64,000 bases of DNA, from the NCBI RefSeq assembly GCF_000234665.1, contig NC_018323.1, forward strand, positions 93,573 through 157,572. The letters are read 5' to 3'. This stretch comes from Leishmania mexicana MHOM/GT/2001/U1103 (taxonomy: Eukaryota; Euglenozoa; Kinetoplastea; Trypanosomatida; Trypanosomatidae). The notes below the pieces were generated by a model. It saw nothing but the letters and a program-made list of their open reading frames with translations, was not told where the DNA came from and ran no database searches. Position 1 is the stretch's first letter; each line of letters begins with the position of its first letter. Of this stretch, positions 63,001 to 64,000 are shown in pieces. Made by a program: the position numbers and the translations under genes.

Positions 63001-64000
63001 CTATGGGCGCTGCTCAGTTTGATAGGACCACCATGGCGCATGGCCCCAACCAAACCGCCACGAGCTATTGTGTGGGCCAACCGTCGCTGCGTGAGTTGAA
63101 CGCGGCCGTCTCGCTGCAGCCGCTACAGCAGCAGCGGGCGCTCAACCTTGCCAAGCAGGCGAGCCAGGCAACAAATGACATGCTGGAGGAGATGGAGTTG
63201 TCCGACATGCGTCGCTGCGGGCTCGTACTGGAGCGTGTATACGTGCGCCGGCAGTTGTACTGCGTATTTGCGCGTTGGCGGCAGTGGGCCCAGCGCCGCG
63301 CGTTGCGTTCGGATTTAAAGGCCGCCATTGCGGCGCGAGCGGAGAGCTGCGCAGTGACGCTGCTCGGTCGCTACACGCAACGGTGGCTGAACTGGACGCG
63401 TGCGCGGAAGAAGATGTCTGCAATGGAGGTGCTGCGGGAGGTGCAGTTGCAGGCAAGTGACGTGGTGCTGCTCACCGTCTGCAGCGAAGTGCGTGAGGGA
63501 CGCCGGCGCGTGTGGTCGTTGGCGGCCGATGTCATGGGGAGGCAACAGCAGATCACTCGGCTCGCCTGTGCGTACAACCGCTGGCTTGAGTTCCTTCGAG
63601 TCCGACAGGCGCATCTGCGTCAGAGCGTGTCGTTCAACAAACTGCTCTTGTCGATGAACGAGAGCTCCTACACCCCGGTCCGCTGCGCGTTGGCCCAGTT
63701 GACCCGAAAAGCAACACGGGTCGCAACCCAGTCGACTGCGCTGTGGCTTCTGACAGAGAAAACGCAGAGCAGTCAGGCACACGCGCGCCGGCGCCGCTGG
63801 TTTGACCTGTGGCGCACGTGTGCGCTGCAGCGTCGGCGCGTTGCCGCCTCCGCAGCGGAGAGCCGAGAATGGGGTGTGGTGGAGCCGCTTTCCTCGTCGC
63901 TCGTTCAGCCGTGGAAGCTGCGCCGTCGCTACTTTGCGCTGTGGCAGAACTTTGCCCTGTACGTAACGCGCAGCGAGCGACTTGCCAGCGAGCGTTGCAC
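60024..64000 (+). CDS. WD40-repeat protein with Sfi1-like Trp repeats, 3' end outside window
   Basis: The frame opens at an ATG at 60024, has no stop before the window ends, and so encodes at least 1,325 residues. Residues 1-440 are Ser/Ala-rich and disordered. WD40-type blades follow: VVAGYTDGTLCVYDA (~480), LLLTGSLDRSIAVWEA (~548), YAFSGSDDGTLRMWDA (~587), then LLVSASRDATAKVFAL (~876) and YTAFLDGGLAVYDT (~915). A basic Ala/Lys/Arg-rich insertion (~630-790) separates the two sets. From about residue 1075 there are periodic Trp/Arg-rich helices with W1085/W1088, W1121/W1124, W1187, W1259/W1263 and W1307. These resemble the Sfi1 repeats that bind centrin at centrosomes and basal bodies. Centrin binding and a basal-body role are inference. 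The true length is unknown. Confidence 0.85.
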   Translation, partial: MPLSSLCHDTQDAAQRGVGDRSRSQGRQTSLRPTASCVGRGRASRRPTTTTPFLQPALHREVLTSSASPSKSISITPTGTQGAPSQDHVSDAEDAVVSTAVLTSTALAQSCVQSEGPAMAFRSPSPLGSCDDSLDGDSTAVSTIVSGSVVQQRPRVASAIVMSGGHASWSISGRCPSVQSFQSRSTSHSTTKARGLSGSLSSQQAAALSSPKSSSFSHLRPLPSSKEADYLNLAHQRSFIGRFRCATPVVIRTPAAATSHERPAPFTTDGSAPSHRHSGKAHKGTAAASVCVAAADATAEGGRTSPSAAPDGRAQGVEVEAQHAVDAPPHHTVAARHPSSLAAPARSPRQLGRRVSGSGASMASSGTAGRSTGRGRALSLLKGARPRGLLPSSSASALVRSTGATAPAGLKGRSFAADGGLLAANMEPLVKSGLHTSLWLAQQDGGLEVRSMANPNQVLASLPRRDPRAVITSLTEVCGSRVVAGYTDGTLCVYDAVTMKLTAEHRAHTAAVTCLLYVQGAPRLSLHTSADTELHCKHESAPTQSLLLTGSLDRSIAVWEAASMSYLHKLKGNLRSIGALAATATGGYAFSGSDDGTLRMWDAVHGDQLTITKEERANAVKRVNATDLATAEPPPQPLVVASTAVPVAAGQPNRSVSFHGLRRGEAAAEAGRGVRAGKSRVPSPRVFRHPFRTSVSASTSGVAAARSPRFPTPLAVADGHYGDTDRGAFATSRTPQNLRRDIKRRAEGLRAKRGAAIVLANSGRAAKKTKAKSASAAPAAGMWAKHKKGARKRVTKSATLAAEPTPVRTRWLANSLEQRLESWLRLYQQRVLPSAASMQLMQLIAAGYDAVTAFNWPIEYAHTECVTALAVVEDRLLVSASRDATAKVFALPSGQYIRGLASSRRMPLSSVLYDASVGRLYTAFLDGGLAVYDTHCAELPLLSQMQSPSTILSSTFVQLRMTPMRRFVWTAVVCGEEAPGTSLNGSGGLSSVAMGAAQFDRTTMAHGPNQTATSYCVGQPSLRELNAAVSLQPLQQQRALNLAKQASQATNDMLEEMELSDMRRCGLVLERVYVRRQLYCVFARWRQWAQRRALRSDLKAAIAARAESCAVTLLGRYTQRWLNWTRARKKMSAMEVLREVQLQASDVVLLTVCSEVREGRRRVWSLAADVMGRQQQITRLACAYNRWLEFLRVRQAHLRQSVSFNKLLLSMNESSYTPVRCALAQLTRKATRVATQSTALWLLTEKTQSSQAHARRRRWFDLWRTCALQRRRVAASAAESREWGVVEPLSSSLVQPWKLRRRYFALWQNFALYVTRSERLASERC

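Noticed and set aside
1..64000. CRISPR arrays, bacterial operons, promoters or terminators
   Set aside because: The sequence is clearly eukaryotic kinetoplastid; no regularly spaced repeat-spacer array was seen and bacterial signals do not apply.
1..64000. tRNA, rRNA or snoRNA genes
   Set aside because: No cloverleaf consensus boxes or rRNA-like blocks were recognised by eye. Small snoRNAs could be missed; tRNAscan and snoRNA profile searches would settle it.

Overview
The window is 64 kb of a kinetoplastid nuclear chromosome, most likely a Leishmania-type trypanosomatid. All recognisable genes are on the + strand. They lack introns and have G/C-biased third codon positions. They are separated by 0.9-6 kb of pyrimidine-rich DNA full of TG/CA, poly-T and poly-C tracts. 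That layout fits one polycistronic unit processed by trans-splicing and polyadenylation. The gene content (U-box/CCCH protein pair, IFT52, IFT80, lipoyl synthase, atypical DYRK kinase) matches, from memory, the block on Leishmania chromosome 19 and the end of T. brucei chromosome 10. Species cannot be fixed from the sequence alone.

Layout: the 3' end of a Cys/His-rich protein (1-237); an EHD/dynamin-like GTPase without an EH domain (3639-5525); a large unidentified protein whose 5' part seems to change reading frame (6939-11430); two paralogous U-box plus CCCH proteins (12923-13867 and 18382-19563), each followed by a copy of a nearly identical ~950-bp retroelement remnant (15240-16190 and 19841-20789); a 100-N assembly gap (21401-21500); a GDT1/TMEM165-type transporter (22526-23284) followed by a 530-bp SIDER-like element (24881-25410); IFT52 (26529-28547); IFT80 (30029-32383); a calcyphosin-like EF-hand protein, probably axonemal (33579-34955); mitochondrial lipoyl synthase (37152-38408); a 1,860-residue atypical DYRK kinase (41289-46871) followed by the second 530-bp SIDER-like copy (46979-47508); a 6-kb non-coding stretch; a Ser-rich protein of unknown function (53046-56477); and a WD40 protein with Sfi1-like Trp repeats that runs off the right edge (60024-64000).

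Themes: three consecutive genes concern the flagellum (IFT52, IFT80, EF-hand protein), and the last gene may act at basal bodies through centrin. The U-box/CCCH pair and the DYRK kinase belong to families linked to post-transcriptional and life-cycle control in trypanosomes. Two sets of direct repeats bracket genes: the 950-bp pair flanks the second U-box/CCCH gene, and the 530-bp pair flanks the block from IFT52 to DYRK. Both are credible substrates for repeat-mediated amplification or deletion. The points most worth a second look are the kinase architecture, the frame changes near 7590-7980, the repeat pairs, and the WD40/Sfi1-like combination.
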